From the NCBI RefSeq assembly GCF_030272615.1, contig NC_081411.1, positions 825,898,397 through 825,962,396 on the forward strand: a DNA stretch of 64,000 nt, written 5' to 3'. Shown here in pieces: positions 23,285 to 35,099 of the stretch. Under the pieces are notes generated by a model. It did not search any database and was not told the origin of the DNA. It saw only the letters and a program-made list of their open reading frames with translations. A program made the position numbers and the translations under genes. The stretch comes from Cryptomeria japonica. Taxonomy: Eukaryota > Streptophyta > Pinopsida > Cupressales > Cupressaceae. How positions within the stretch are numbered: position 1 is the stretch's first letter; each line of letters starts with the position of its first letter.

Positions 23285-23595
23285 CTATTAATAAAAAATA
23301 CATAGGATAATACAAAGTATCTAATCAAGAGATAATGGGTGAGGTGCCAAGTAAAGCTTACAACTTACTGGAGTGACTGTCTGACTAACCAATCAACCTA
23401 GTCTATAACAGCTGACTTTTTTTAATCAAAGTACTTGAGACCGAGTTACATCAACAGTTTACACAAGTCTCAAGTAGTTAACTACCCTAATTAGATGACT
23501 ATGATATTTGTCATTTAAATTATTAGAAATATAATAATATTCCCGAATTATTACAAATTGGGGTGTAAAAAATAAACCAAGGTGCATGAAATACG
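23285..23595. mobile_element. Solo-LTR-like Copia remnant
   Basis: Similar to 1950-2200 over about 250 bp, ending with the 'ttggggtgtaaaaaataaac' block. No Copia coding region adjoins it, so it is a solo LTR or fragment. It lies about 220 bp upstream of the 23813 splice acceptor. Termini and TSD were not resolved. Confidence 0.5.
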
Positions 23596-23812
23596 TGAAC
23601 CATCTTCAGTTTTAAAAGTTACAATTTGTTTTTGTTGAAAGATATTTGTTGATGCTTCTTTCTTCGCTAAAGCTTTTTCTTCTATGGGTTAATAGTTACA
23701 GATGGCTGTCTATTGACGTATATAAATATTATAATCTAGATTAGACAGCTCTGTACTTCACTATGAGATCTGGTAAAGGTATTTATATTGGAATACATGT
23801 CTCTGTTTGCAG

Positions 23813-23886
23813 CTGAGAGGAAGCGGAAAGACCATGAATCTCAACATACTGGGAATGGACCTGCATCTGGTTATGGGGCAACTCCT
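23813..23886 (+). CDS. U2 snRNP B''/U1A-like protein, internal linker exon
   Basis: The 74-nt exon is bounded by 'ctctgtttgcag' and GTAAGT. Two bases complete a codon from an upstream exon, then 24 codons read ERKRKDHESQHTGNGPASGY and GATP. In plant U2B'' proteins the linker between the two RRMs starts with a KRK-rich run followed by an Asn/Gly/Pro/Ser-rich stretch, which is what is seen here. The exon ends on a codon boundary (phase 0) and the exon at 59508 starts on one. The upstream exons with RRM1 were not found between 1 and 23812. The match rests on composition, splice sites, phase and strand, so it is less certain than the RRM exon. Confidence 0.72.
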
Positions 23887-24005
23887 GTAAGTTTCATGTC
23901 CTTTATGTTTCTGATGGAAAATTTTTTATTCACATCTTAAAAATAAAATTTGTTTTTAGTTGAATGCAGAGAGAAACATGATCATGTTATGTTTAAGCTT
24001 TAAAG

Positions 24006-24870
24006 TTTTGCTGTGTTTTGCACTCTGCGTTATGAAACATGCACACGATGTTGTTTTTTGCAATTCTGGGAAACAGGTACACACCATTAAGTGTATATGG
24101 ATGACAGAAAAAAAGACAATTCAGGAAAAGTACTATTATAGTAATAGAACCATTCAAAATGGAAGGCAATATGAGTGCATTATGAATAATTTTTGGATAT
24201 AGTGGCATTTGAAAAATGTTACATCAGTGGTAAATATTGAATTTGATTATGGCCTAGTTACATGGTCCGTATGATACAAAAATAGAAGATATTGTGAAAC
24301 TTCACATTATTTATATCATGTACCTAGTATTTTCATAGATGTAGGAGCTAGTTGGCACTATAGAACCTATAAAAAGCCTTCAACAAATTGAAGTCTTTAC
24401 TCCTTGGAATACACTTCCTAGTACATGGCCTCATATAGCTTTGTGTTTTGCACTCTGCATTGTGAAACATGCACACGGTGTTTTTGTTGCAATTCTGGGA
24501 AACAGGTAGACACCATTAAGTGTATATTGATAGACAGAAAATAAGAGGATTCATGAAAAGTACTATTATAGTAATAGAACCATTCAAAATGGAAGGCAAT
24601 ATGAGTGCATTATGAATAATTTTTGGATATAGTGGCATTTGAAAAGTGTTAGATCAGTGATAAATATTGAATTTGATTAGGGCCTAGTTGCCTGGTCCAT
24701 ATGATAAAAAATAGAAGATATTGTGAAATTTTACATTTTATATATGTACCTAGTACATTCATAGATGTAGGGGCTAGTTTGCACTATAGAACCTGTAGAA
24801 AGCCTTCAACCAATTGAAGTATTTACTCTTTAGAATACACTTCCTAGTACATGGCCTCATATAGCTAGCT
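24006..24870. repeat. 432-bp tandem duplication in the intron
   Basis: The first copy runs from about 24006 to 24438 and the second from about 24439 to 24870. Both contain 'gttttgcactctgc', 'gcaattctgggaaacaggta', 'gtactattatagtaatagaa' and end with 'acatggcctcatatagct'. They differ by scattered substitutions and small indels. It starts about 120 bp downstream of the 23813-23886 exon. Confidence 0.9.
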
Positions 24871-27696
24871 CATGGCCTCATGGAGATTTTATAATGTCTT
24901 GTGCTAAGTTGAGGGAAACTATACAACTTTACCCTAAAATTGGAGCCATGCAAACCCTAAAATTGTATCAATGTTTACTTGTGACAATACAACTTTATAA
25001 AACCCTAGATTATATTAAATGTTTACACAACAACCAAATTTTTTTGATGTTCTACTTCAGACTTCTTTATTGAGCACCAAATGGAAAACACTAATCTAGT
25101 CTTTCCAACCCTAGCAGACCCAAAACATTCTCCTTTTTTAATTTTAACTATCAATAGTGAACCTTGATGTTGTAGACAACTCACAAGATGAGGATGAAAT
25201 GTAGTTTTTATACATTTATCATAGTATTAGTTCAGATCTCAATACCAAATTGACATTAATAGTAGAAATGAAGTTTATGAGGGTTGTTGAGGCTTGAAAA
25301 GTGGATTTTTCCAACTTCTGTCACAATAACGTGTTAGGGAGACAACCCATGTGCTGTAACAAAACACCAAAGCAATGGAAAATATAGGTTTTAATGCTGG
25401 ACAACCGCAAGTGCTAAGTAATAGGGTATTAGTTGTTGTTGCCACTGTTAATGTTTGACTAGACCTTTGGGTGAGTTTTCTCCTTCAATTCAAGGGTTCC
25501 TTTCCTTTGATGTGAGATCTGTAGGAGTTTCATCCTTCAATCTCCACAAATCTATGAGTTTCTTGTCCTCATATTTGAACACCTGAACGACGTATGCTCA
25601 TTGTGATTTTTGTTAAGGTTTGTTTGGGGTTTTTTGTCATGATCTCTTCTATCTTTTCTTTCGGCATGTTATAAGCTTAGAAAGGGTGTCAAAACTTGTG
25701 ACATTGGCCTCCATCCCAAGACTTGTATGACACCAGGGTTGTCCATACCTCTTGAGTGATGTTTTGCTTCAAATCATGCTTGGTATGGTCCTTTCATGTG
25801 CAAAAATTTGTTTGGGCAGCATGGAAAAATGTTCCTTGCAAATTGTAATCATCTTCAAAAAAATGGCTAGGATCTCTTGGGGTTTGAAAGCCTATCAACC
25901 TTATTAATGGCATTCAAAGTTTTCTTCTTTGTTTTCACAACTAGGTCTACACATGAACCCATGTCCCCAAGTAAATAATGTTGCTAGTGATATGGAACCA
26001 CAACTAGATCCACTTGTTAAGAATAAGCATTATGATAGGTGGTAGATGGGATGAATAGTGAGAAATGGTAGGAGAGGTCAGAGTGGAATGACAGGATGAA
26101 CTTGTCTGATGGCTCAATAGGAGAAACGAATCAAGGCGGGGGACAATTGTGAGATATACTTGAATGGGGTAGTTCGAAGCCCCAATTAGAGTATAGAAGA
26201 ATGCATACATGGGAGGAAAGTTATGCCAAGAAGGGAAACTCCACAAATTTGGTGACTTAGTTTGACTTAGAAAATTGATGATGATTCCATACTTAAAAAC
26301 TTTGGGATCTTAAGCAAATATATAGGGAATGAAGGGAACAAACTCGTACACAAATTTGGATCAAGGAGAAAAATTGTGATAGGCAATGCGCATTTTGGAC
26401 CACAACATATATTATGGAAAAAGGGGACATGCCAAGTTTGCCTCGCTCAAATTTCCTTGCTCTCAAGCAACTCTAAGTTCTATTCTACACCTATTATTCT
26501 CTGAACTAGCTTCCTTTGTAGGAATGTTCCTCCATTCAACTAGACACCTAAATTCACACATACTCGACCACATCTGATTTTACCCCATTGTATTCAATCA
26601 AATAAATTATTTATTTATTTAAGTAATCCATCCTTTACCTCTATCTCATCCTTAATTGAATAAAGTTACATTTGTTTAATTAAGTTTAATACTGCACCTT
26701 AATCCCTCACTTTTAATTAAATAAATTTATTTTTAGTTAAGTCTAGCCTTATGCCCCCAAATCCTCCAACTACCTTTCTAGAAGTCACAACCAAAAGGGA
26801 TATCACACTAACTTTTACAAACTGATTCACAAGCCTAACCACCCATGACGCCAAGAACATGTCTAGAACAAAACATTCATAATAGTGACCTCTTCAGATA
26901 TAACATCTCCACCCTGATGACTAAGACCAGCACAATATACAAGAACTCAACTCTAAATCCTCATGTCCATTTCATTCTCCAACATAATCTCAAAAATGAC
27001 TAGGAACAACTAGAAAATGATTATCAAGTTTTCCACTCACAAAAAGAGTTTCAAAACAAGAAAGAACATTGTCGTTACCAAACTGCAATCGTGTCACACT
27101 TTTAAAAAAAAACGGCACCTATTAAAAATAGGTATGTAACTCAGACACCATCGAATATTTTTATAGCCTGTGCAAATCAGAAATACATGTCAAATTGTGC
27201 AAAAGAAGCAAAGACATTTTTAAATAAAAATTGTAGACAACCAACCACCAAGACAATTTAAGAACCAGTCGTGAGCTATCCGCCAACAAAGATGTTTTTT
27301 TTTTTAAAAGTCGGGCACTCAATATTGGAGTATATCATAATCCATTTTGTTAAAAGATATCCAGATGTCCAAGACCCGTTTCAAAGTGCTTATGGAAAGA
27401 TTACATACTACACCAAACACTTCGACATGAAAAAGGTATTCACCATAATGTATTCCATAGATAATCGAAACAGAATCGAGATAGGTGTATCTTTTCACGT
27501 CACTGAAAAACGTATGCACCAAAAACACAAGAAAAGACCAAAACAATTTATAATGAAGTGCAGATATAATACTATCTCTTGGACCATACCCACGCTGTGT
27601 CTATAGACTCTATACCTCATCTGACATACATTGCACCTTCTTAGACAATAATTATCGGGAATAATTTCCAATCACACACATAAATAGTATATAGAG
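24871..27696. other. Intron sequence without recognised genes
   Basis: No coding motifs were recognised. There is an AT-rich stretch at 26590-26740 with several 'aattaaataaatt'-like runs. A 111-codon open frame (27271-27606) has no known motif and unremarkable composition. Segments such as 25330-25480 look LTR-like, but no ends were found. Confidence 0.35.
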
Positions 27697-28511
27697 GATA
27701 CTGTTGACAAGTGTTTTGTGACCACCCCAACACAGAGAAAAGTTTCCCAACGGTTACCTTATCTTCTCTTGATCAAAATCATATGTATGCTAAGATTGCA
27801 GGAAGATCATACAATGACTCCAAGGTTCCAACTGCGTACTAGCGACGTCCTGATGGATATAGGCTCGTTTGGCTTTGATGTTTGCTAGTAATCCAAGGGA
27901 ACTTACGTTTGGATCATTCTTTTACTTATTTGTTGTGGCTGGAACTTCATCATCAGATATAGACATTTTGTGACGCTTCTACTTCAAACGAACTGAACTG
28001 GAATGAACTGAAATTTAAAGGGGGAAGGGTTTAGGAAGAATAAGCTAAATCTAAGAACTCAATAGATAGCAATGCTTCGGATGAGATCAACCACACTTTA
28101 CTTCGCCACTAGCAGACAACTACATAAAGCGAGTGCAATCTTCAAAAGTTGTGTTTGTGAGATTTTAAACCATTGATGAACACTATTAGAGGACAATGTT
28201 CATCCGACAATTTAAATTAAGTGCATACATAGAAAAGCTCAGTCCAACCTTGCACTGCCAATAGAAATCATCTATTAACAAAAGGTATGAGCAAGCGATC
28301 TTCACCTTAAAACATTGCAATCAACTTTGTTCATCTAACTGCTTGGAAAATAAAATTCTACTCTAAGTGAGGAAGGTGAAACCATGCAATTTTGAAAAAT
28401 AACTTAAGTGAACGCCATCCGAGAACAATGTATCACTGTTATTATCTCAATAACTTATCGCAACAATTTCATACAATCTCCCCCTCTTCACAAATGAAGG
28501 GGTGAACCCCT

Positions 28512-28599
28512 TTTATAGGCGTCCATGAGGAAAATGGACGACCTTGATTACAAACTGATCAATGGCTAAGATTCAACATGCAAACCCTAATTACGGTTT
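28512..28599 (-). promoter_or_regulatory. Promoter module: telo-box plus TATA (element 27702)
   Basis: AAACCCTAATTACGGTTT at 28582-28599 has one mismatch to the family palindrome. In element sense a CCTATAAAA TATA box follows at 28512-28518, about 65 bp away. The intervening 'gatcaatggctaagatt' matches the outer and inner copies. Confidence 0.55.
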
Positions 28600-29014
28600 G
28601 ACCAATAAATTCCCAAATACACGACGTCGAGTAGTGGGAGAGTCATAAACGAGGAATCTCGCTTTACATTAATTATCCGTTGCTCAAAATGGTGCCCATA
28701 ATGCATTAATTACCCATTACATCTAAACTCGCCCAACATGCAATAAATGAACCATCACTTCTTGGAATATGATAGCCGCCATGCATTAAGTATGCCACTA
28801 CTCGGTCAAATATTCCCCAACAATAAATGCGCCACCATGCACACAATAGACCCTTGCCATGCAAATGGACCCTGTCGTCATAAGAACTTTTATAATTTTT
28901 TGGGTTGTGCTTCATTAATGCAAAATATTCTTTTTGCATGTCACCAACTCATCTTTTGCAAGAATCTTTCCATTCTAGGTTCACAAAAGACATTTTGGAA
29001 GATTTTCCTGACTT

Positions 29015-29398
29015 AGCAATCTTTTCCACTTCTTAAGGATTCTTGTACGTCTAGAATTTTAGGAGAGAGAAAATCTTTGTAGAGAGATTTTTTGACTTGA
29101 AGGAAAATTTTTCAATCAACTAACCACTTTTTCCATGTGCAAAGAATTGTCTTGTCCTAAATTTTGGAGAAAGAATTCCCACACAGTCAAATTTCTTCGT
29201 GCCTTGAGCAATCTTTTCCACTTCTGAAGGATTCTTGTATATCTAGAATTCTAGGAGAGAAAATTTTTGTAGAGAGATTTTTTGTCTTGAAGGAAATTTT
29301 TTCAATCAACTGACCACTTTTTCCACGTTCAAGGAATTTTATCTTGTCCTAAGTCTAGGAGAGAGAAAATTCCCACAACCAATTTTCCTCGTGCCTTG
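29015..29398. repeat. 192-bp tandem duplication in element 27702
   Basis: Both copies start 'agcaatcttttccacttct' (29015 and 29207) and end near 'cgtgccttga'. They share 'gtagagagattttttg' and 'cttgtccta' blocks. It lies between the palindrome array and the promoter module. Confidence 0.88.
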
Positions 29399-29529
29399 AA
29401 ATTCTTCACCATGGGCGCATTTCTTCCTTGAGGAAGGAATTTTGAATTTTTTTTCCTTAGCCATGAATTTCTCTCAATTCTATCATTGGGCGCTATTTCC
29501 ATCTGATGAAGGAATTTTGTTTGGAGGAG

Positions 29530-30570
29530 AAAGTTCCTCCTCTTCCTTGATTTGACGCCTACTTCCAAGTGTGGGCGAAATTTACACATGGAGGAGGATT
29601 TTTACTTTTGGAAGGCATTCCTTCCTGACCTTGATTTGGTGCCCTGATCTCAACTTGCGCAGAATTTTGACCCTGTGGAGGAATTTGTTGCATGGAGGAA
29701 AATTCCTCCACTACCCTGTTTTGGCGCCCCGATCAATCTTTGGCGGAATTTCCACTAGGAGGATTTCTTGCATTGGAGGAAAATTCCTCCTCTATGATAT
29801 TTTGGTGCTCTCTAGTTTGGGCACCATTTCCACCATGTGCAAGATTTTTCACTTTGGAGGAAAATTCTTCCTCATTGATTTGGCGCCCATCTCCTTGTTT
29901 GGGCGGGGTTCTACCTTGGTGAAGGAATTTTGCTTGGAGGAGAAAATTCCTCTAGCTCTTTTCAGCGCCCCTCCTTGTCCTAGAGTGCTATTTCAACATG
30001 GAACATAATTTTGCTTTGCACTTGGAAATTCCTCCTGTTTAGTATTTTGGTGCTCTCCTTCAACATTGGGCGCTAATTACCTAGTGTGTAAGAATTTGGC
30101 TTGGAGGATGCAATATCTCCTACACCTTACTTTGGCACTCACCTTCTAGTCTTGGGCGGAAATTTGCTATGGTGAAGGATTTCTTGCCTTGAGGAAAATT
30201 TCCTCCTATACCCTCATTTGGCGCCCTGTCTCATGTTTGGGTGGAATTTTGTCTTGCAGGAGGATTTTGAACTTTTCAAACTTTTCCTCCACCTTGCCAT
30301 TTTGGCACTCATCCTTTAGTTTGGGCACAATTTCTATAGCATTCAAGAATCTAGCCTTGGAAGGAAAAATCCTTCAGTACCCCATTTTGGCGCTCTAACA
30401 TTGACTTGGGCACAATTTAGACCCTGTGGAGGAATTTGTTACATGGAGGAAAATTCCTCCTGCCTTGATTTGGTGCCCATGCTCAACTTAAGCGCATTTT
30501 TAATGTGATGGAGGATTTTTGAAGTTTCAAGGAATTCCTCCTTGACCTCAATTTGGTGCCCCCTTTCCCG
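29530..30570. repeat. GGAGGAAAATTCCTCC / TTTGGCGCCC array, ~80-bp period
   Basis: A motif of 'ggaggaaaattcctcc' followed by a spacer, 'ttttggcgccc', a short loop and 'ttgggcg' recurs roughly every 75-85 bp, for example near 29693, 29775, 29853, 29934, 30015, 30190 and 30445. Both halves are palindromic. The same 'gcgccca...gggcgcc' arrangement recurs in the leader of element 50329-57090 in opposite orientation, which is the same sense relative to each element. An open frame across it (29571-30008, +) appears to be a by-product of the repeat. Confidence 0.8.
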
Positions 30571-31639
30571 ATTTGGGTGCATTTTTGCCATGGTAAAGAA
30601 GCTTGGATTTCTTCTTGACTTGTCCACTTTTGTTTATCATCTGGATTTGGGGGTCATTTCTGGAATGAAGTAGATCTCTCTACCTTAGACTGATTTTTCA
30701 TTCTTTTTCTACTTTAGGAAAGGATTTTGTACTTAGCCATTTTTTTGATCAAATGCCTGTTTTTTGAACTTTCCTGATTTAGACTTTGGATTTTCAGGAA
30801 TGCTTTGCCTTCAATGTCGTGACCATTGCCTGAGATGAACTTGCAAAAAATAGACTTACTAGAAATAGTAAGTGCTTCAAATCATCAAATTAGGGCAAAT
30901 TGGGACAGGGTGACACTAAAAATAGAAACTTTTAAAAATAGTAAGTTTGATTTTTGGCAAAATTAGGCCAATCCAGGATGCAATGAAACTTACTAAAAAT
31001 AGTAAGTGCTCAAAATTCTCTCAAATTTCACTGGTAGCTTTCTTGAGGGGCTTCGATTGCAACGTTCAGATTTTCAAAAACCCTAAGGAAAAGACCTCAA
31101 ACCTAAGTTTGAAGGGAAAAACCCTAAAATAGGCAAAACAATTTGCAGACAGCCAAATTCTCTCCAATGACTTGCAGACTCGATCAAATTTCGTCAAAAA
31201 CACTTGCGAACCGGGGAGATCAAAGGGATCACAGCAAAAAGACCCAAAGAACCAAAACCAAATGGTCAAGAGGACCTAAAATGTAGGGGGTTCCCATTTG
31301 CAATGGGGTGATGTGTGAAAACGTCACAACAGATACAACATAAAAACGATAACTCCTTCCAAATACGTGTAAGAAAGATATGACGTGTCACTTCCAAAAA
31401 GACAAGCAAACAACTGATGTAAACACACAATCAGCTTATGCTGACAAGCAAGGAGCTCATTCAGCCAGGCAGGGAGCTCAACCAGCCAGTAGACACCTCA
31501 AAGAAGCACCCAAGCAACTCAAGCAGACAACTAGGCAGCTCAAGCAAGCAACTAGGTAGCTCAATCTCTGAATCTCAACAATGGACCTTTCACATCAATG
31601 ACAAAATGTTCAACAAAAACAATCCTCTATAATGTAGAA

Positions 31640-32343
31640 CTAAGTCACCGAGTTCGAGTTCGAGTTCAAATTCGCCAACAATAAAATTCAGATGAAGTTC
31701 GACAAGAGAAAAAATTTCGAAAAATTTCGATATTAAATTCGCTTTATATAAATTTGATTTTTTAGAAAATATAAATAATATATTTAAAAAATATCAGAAT
31801 AAACAATATTAAATTTGTTTAATTTAGTTTATATATTTTATTTTAAATTTGTCAAATTTTGTATATTAATAATTCAAAATTTGAATTAAATGTTCTTAAA
31901 TATTTAATTTTTAATATATTAAATTTTAAATCCGACAACATTTGTAGTAAATGTTAATAAATTAAATGTTTATCAAGTTAGACTTTATATTTATATCCAT
32001 TAAGTTTTGCTTTAATTTTTTAATATTAATTAACATTTATATTAGGCAGCAACTGTTATATTTAAATCTGACAACTTTACAAAGTCTTTTTAATTTTAAC
32101 ATTTATATTAAACATTTATATCCCCCATCTAATTTTTCTGACGAGGCCATCAACAAATCCTACTAGTCGCAAGGCATCACGTCGGCCTGCTGCAACCCTC
32201 ATACTTCCCAATGACAACTGTGAACTAGTCATCCGTCAACAGAAAATACCTATGCCTATTATCCTATGAATTTAAGACAATTTTTAATAAGTTTGCCGAA
32301 TTTCGAACTTGAAGCCAAAAATTTGGCGAACGTAGTGACTAAG
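31640..32343. mobile_element. 704-bp hAT-like non-autonomous element
   Basis: The inverted ends CTAAGTCACCGAGTTCG and (reverse complement of the right end) CTTAGTCACTACGTTCG match at 13 of 17 positions. The flanking 8-mers ATGTAGAA (31632-31639) and ATGTAGGA (32344-32351) match at 7 of 8, as expected for a hAT duplication. The interior is very AT-rich and noncoding. The subterminal 'cgagttcgagttcgagtt' run recalls the 'ctcggactcggactcgg' run of the MITE at 4646. Confidence 0.7.
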
Positions 32344-32351
32344 ATGTAGGA

Positions 32352-33129
32352 TATGGAAATGCTATAAATATGTAAAATATATAGAATGGAATAAGAGGAA
32401 TAGAAGCACAGCATTATGTGTGGAAATTTTAAGGCTTCTATTTGTCTCTGCACAAATTTTCTTGTATGTACTCCAGTTCTACTTAAATGAAGAGGAATTA
32501 GCAACCTATAGGGGCAAAAAATTGTAAATCAAACTTCGAATTTGAACATAATTCTTCTATTACTTTAAAAAATGAAAAAAATCCAACTTTAGAGAGTACA
32601 ATAAAAATTAAGAAACTTGCTATAAAACTATGAATCGAAAGTTGCAGTAGTGACATCGATCAGGGTATTTTTTCCATCCGTGGGCATGTGTCAAGTTTTT
32701 TTCCATTTGTGAGCAATTTCTACACAAACCAGTGAATAGTAAGCAATGTTTGACAATTTTTTGGTGATTACTTGTCAGCTAGGGTTATTTGAAGTCAAAA
32801 AGTAAAAAAATCAAGAAAAGGGTGCTTGACTGTGGAATTGCATCAAAATCTTCATAGAAATGCCATGTCCACATTGTATTCACCGAGGTCAACCAGCCAT
32901 GGCAGGAAACCTATCAGCCCTAGTCATCATCTTGTAATCTGATTATGCTCAAGCTGTCTAAAGACATTTTTAGTAGGTATTGGTTAGGAACAACTTTGTT
33001 CTGTTGTGATTTATAGCTGTTTTTGGCATACATGGCTGGGGTTCGATGTTACATTCTATTATCTATTTCCATGCTATGCTTCTCACTTTCCTTCCTGAAT
33101 AAGCAGTAAGGAACAATGAAAGCTAAATG
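32352..33129. other. Intron sequence without recognised genes
   Basis: AT-rich, no coding motifs and no element ends recognised. The last 100 bp may be further Gypsy debris. Confidence 0.35.
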
Positions 33130-33790
33130 GATGTTATCAAAAGTGGAAAGAAATTTCCATGAATTTCATTACAAGGCTACCAAAATGAGAAGGAAAGGAT
33201 GCCATCTTGGTGTGGTGTATAGACTTTCCAAGCGTGAACATTTTTGTGGGACTGAAGCAATTCTTATAGTTTGTTGAGCAGCAGGGAAATCAAACGTTTC
33301 ATGAGTTCCCTAAGGTGATAGCAGTTGACAAGCTAAGTTCACTGGTAATATCTTGAAAGTATCTTTTCATGCATTGTGGAACAACCATGGTTATGAGTTT
33401 TACTTATCACCCTCAACAAATCAATTTTTATTTTGGTTTTGAGGCTCTCTATGGGTATCTACCTTGTGGCATCACATCTGGTTTGTAGGGTTCTAAAGGT
33501 CCAAGCAGTTAATGACTATTTGTAGAAAACTCATATGATTCTGTTGAGACTAAAGGGTAAACCTTCGGTTGGCCCAAGAAAAGGGTGAAGCAATAGGCAA
33601 ACCAGCACTACAGTGAAGTGGCAATTCTTCGCTGGTAAATGGCTCCATCTCTAACTTCATCTTTACAAAAGTCCAATCACAATCAAGTAGTATCAGGAAC
33701 ACATTCCAACTTTTCATGGTCCCTAAAAGGTCATTCACAAGATTGTTGAAATCATAGCAGCATTAATTGTTTGGGGAATTAATTAGCAAA
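33130..33790 (+). pseudogene. Decayed Ty3/Gypsy integrase to chromodomain-proximal region
   Basis: Several frames give Gypsy integrase remnants in order: LGVVYRLSKREHF (integrase core start, compare VVVDRLSKYAHF), a tract with HALWNNHGYEF, then the equivalent of the 'FEALYGYLP' motif around 33430-33490, and LLRLKG followed by an 'A(N/D)QHYSEV' stretch near 33540-33620 that matches the usual post-integrase region. Many stops and frameshifts are present. No LTRs were identified. The orientation is sense with respect to the snRNP gene. Confidence 0.65.
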
Positions 33791-34139
33791 TCAAAAGTAT
33801 AAGATTTTTTGAAAAAATAGGGAAAAAATTGGATTTATAAAAAAAATGTAAAAATTTGAAAAAAAAAACAGTCAAAATCTATTTTTTTTATATATTTAAG
33901 GTCATTTCCATAGGATTGAGATATTGTAAGAAAATAAAATAAAAGATTCAACACTTGAATTGTAGAAAATAGATTTTCATTGTTTATATTCGTATCGCTG
34001 ATTACATTGCACAAAACATGCTATAATAACTAGATGGTGACAGTTGTCAAAATGTCAATTACAATATAGTTTCTGACTTTGTACAAAGTCAACCTATATA
34101 CTAAGTACAAAGTTCCAAAAAATCAAATGTAGCCAATGA

Positions 34140-34340
34140 CATGGTAAAGGGCAGAAGGTACTGATGATGAAGCTCTTGGGTGAGAGTCTGTCTTAGCTTG
34201 TTCAATTTCATGAGGATCCAAGCTCACCTACCCCAAGATATCCCAATCATCAGACTCAAGAAAATCATCATCGGTAGCAATCCACTCACACTCTGGATCA
34301 ATCTCATCAAGATCAATTGGCTCGTGTGAGATAAAGTGAT
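34140..34340 (-). pseudogene. Acidic protein C-terminus fragment, possibly hAT transposase
   Basis: On the minus strand an open stretch reads HEPIDLDEIDPECEWIA then DDDFLESDDWDILG and stops. The acidic, Trp-containing tail is reminiscent of the ends of some plant hAT/BED transposases, but no dimerisation-domain motif is visible, so this is a weak assignment. Confidence 0.28.
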
Positions 34341-34440
34341 CAGTCAAGATACTTAGGACATGTAAATTTAGTTTACAGATTATAGGACAAGAAATCAAAT
34401 ACTCATATAGTAATCATAATTTCATCTAACATTATTAGGA

Positions 34441-34695
34441 GTTCATGACATACCCCATGACATTAGAAGAAGGTTGATACTCTTCTATGATGCTTTAGAA
34501 GAGGAAGAGAAACAAATATTCTTGGATATAGTTTGTTTCTTTATTGCCAAAGACATCAAGACTGCAATTGCAATATGGGATCAGGTTGGAATGGCATGTA
34601 CTTATGGGAGAGACTTGCCAACAATTGTCTTGTTCACCTCAATGGATTTAGGAAGGGAAATAGCAAATATTCAGTCACCCTATCATCTCTGGTCT
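34441..34695 (+). pseudogene. NLR (TIR-NBS-LRR type) ARC2/MHD-region fragment
   Basis: The frame reads PHDIRRRLILFYDALEEEE, EEKQIFLDIVCFFIAKD, TAIAIWDQVG and TSMDLGREIANIQSPYHLW. These correspond to the winged-helix part of a plant NB-ARC domain, including the LDIACFF-type motif and the LGREI segment that normally follows MHD; the MHD triplet itself is degenerate. The P-loop and LRRs are absent. At the Trp-Ser codon (TGG TCT) the fragment is cut by element 34696-40293. After the element the same frame resumes (SPIQITSIQKQSE) for 13 codons to a possible GT donor at about 40338. It is an intron-embedded gene relic, non-functional as seen. Confidence 0.78.
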
Positions 34696-35099
34696 TGTTG
34701 TGACCTATTTCACACATTGCCCCATCGCAAATGGGGACCCCCTGGTTTTGCTTGTAGGGTTTTGTTCTAGCTCTGCAATTTCGTAAATCCATCTTCTTTG
34801 AGAGTTTTGAGTTAGGGTTTTTGAGAAGTCATCTCGAGCCAAGTAGAGAGTTCATGCTCGAAATAATGTTTGAATGTTGTCAAAGTGCTTAGAAGGTTTG
34901 AAGGATGAGGATCGCAATTGCTTTGAGTCATTTCTGACAACTTTCTATTTTTTAGGAATTTTTGCTTTTTCCTAAATTTAGAAAGTTTTGTTTTTGGCAC
35001 TTTGGGCCCAATCCAGAAATCAACTTTTTTGGCTTGCTTTTTGCTTTTTTCTGTTTTTTTAAAAGTGAGATTAGGGTTTTGTTCCTCAGGTCATATGAT

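Larger units (their letters stand above)
27702..31331 (-). mobile_element. TGTTG/CAACA-family element (ORF-less, 3.63 kb)
   Basis: The target duplication GATAC is at 27697-27701 and 31332-31336. In element sense it starts TGTTGTGACG at 31331 and ends TTGTCAACA at 27702. It contains the 5' hairpin (31290-31331), a palindrome array (29530-30570), a duplicated 192-bp block, a near-palindromic telo-box, a TATA box and an 816-bp tail. No ORF-protein homology was found. It is antisense in the snRNP intron. Confidence 0.9.

Noticed and set aside
27271-27606. 111-codon gene in the intron
   Set aside because: No recognisable motif, no conserved partner in the window, and ordinary intron composition.
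29571-30008. 145-codon gene
   Set aside because: The frame follows the array period; the protein is a reflection of the DNA repeat and has no known motif.
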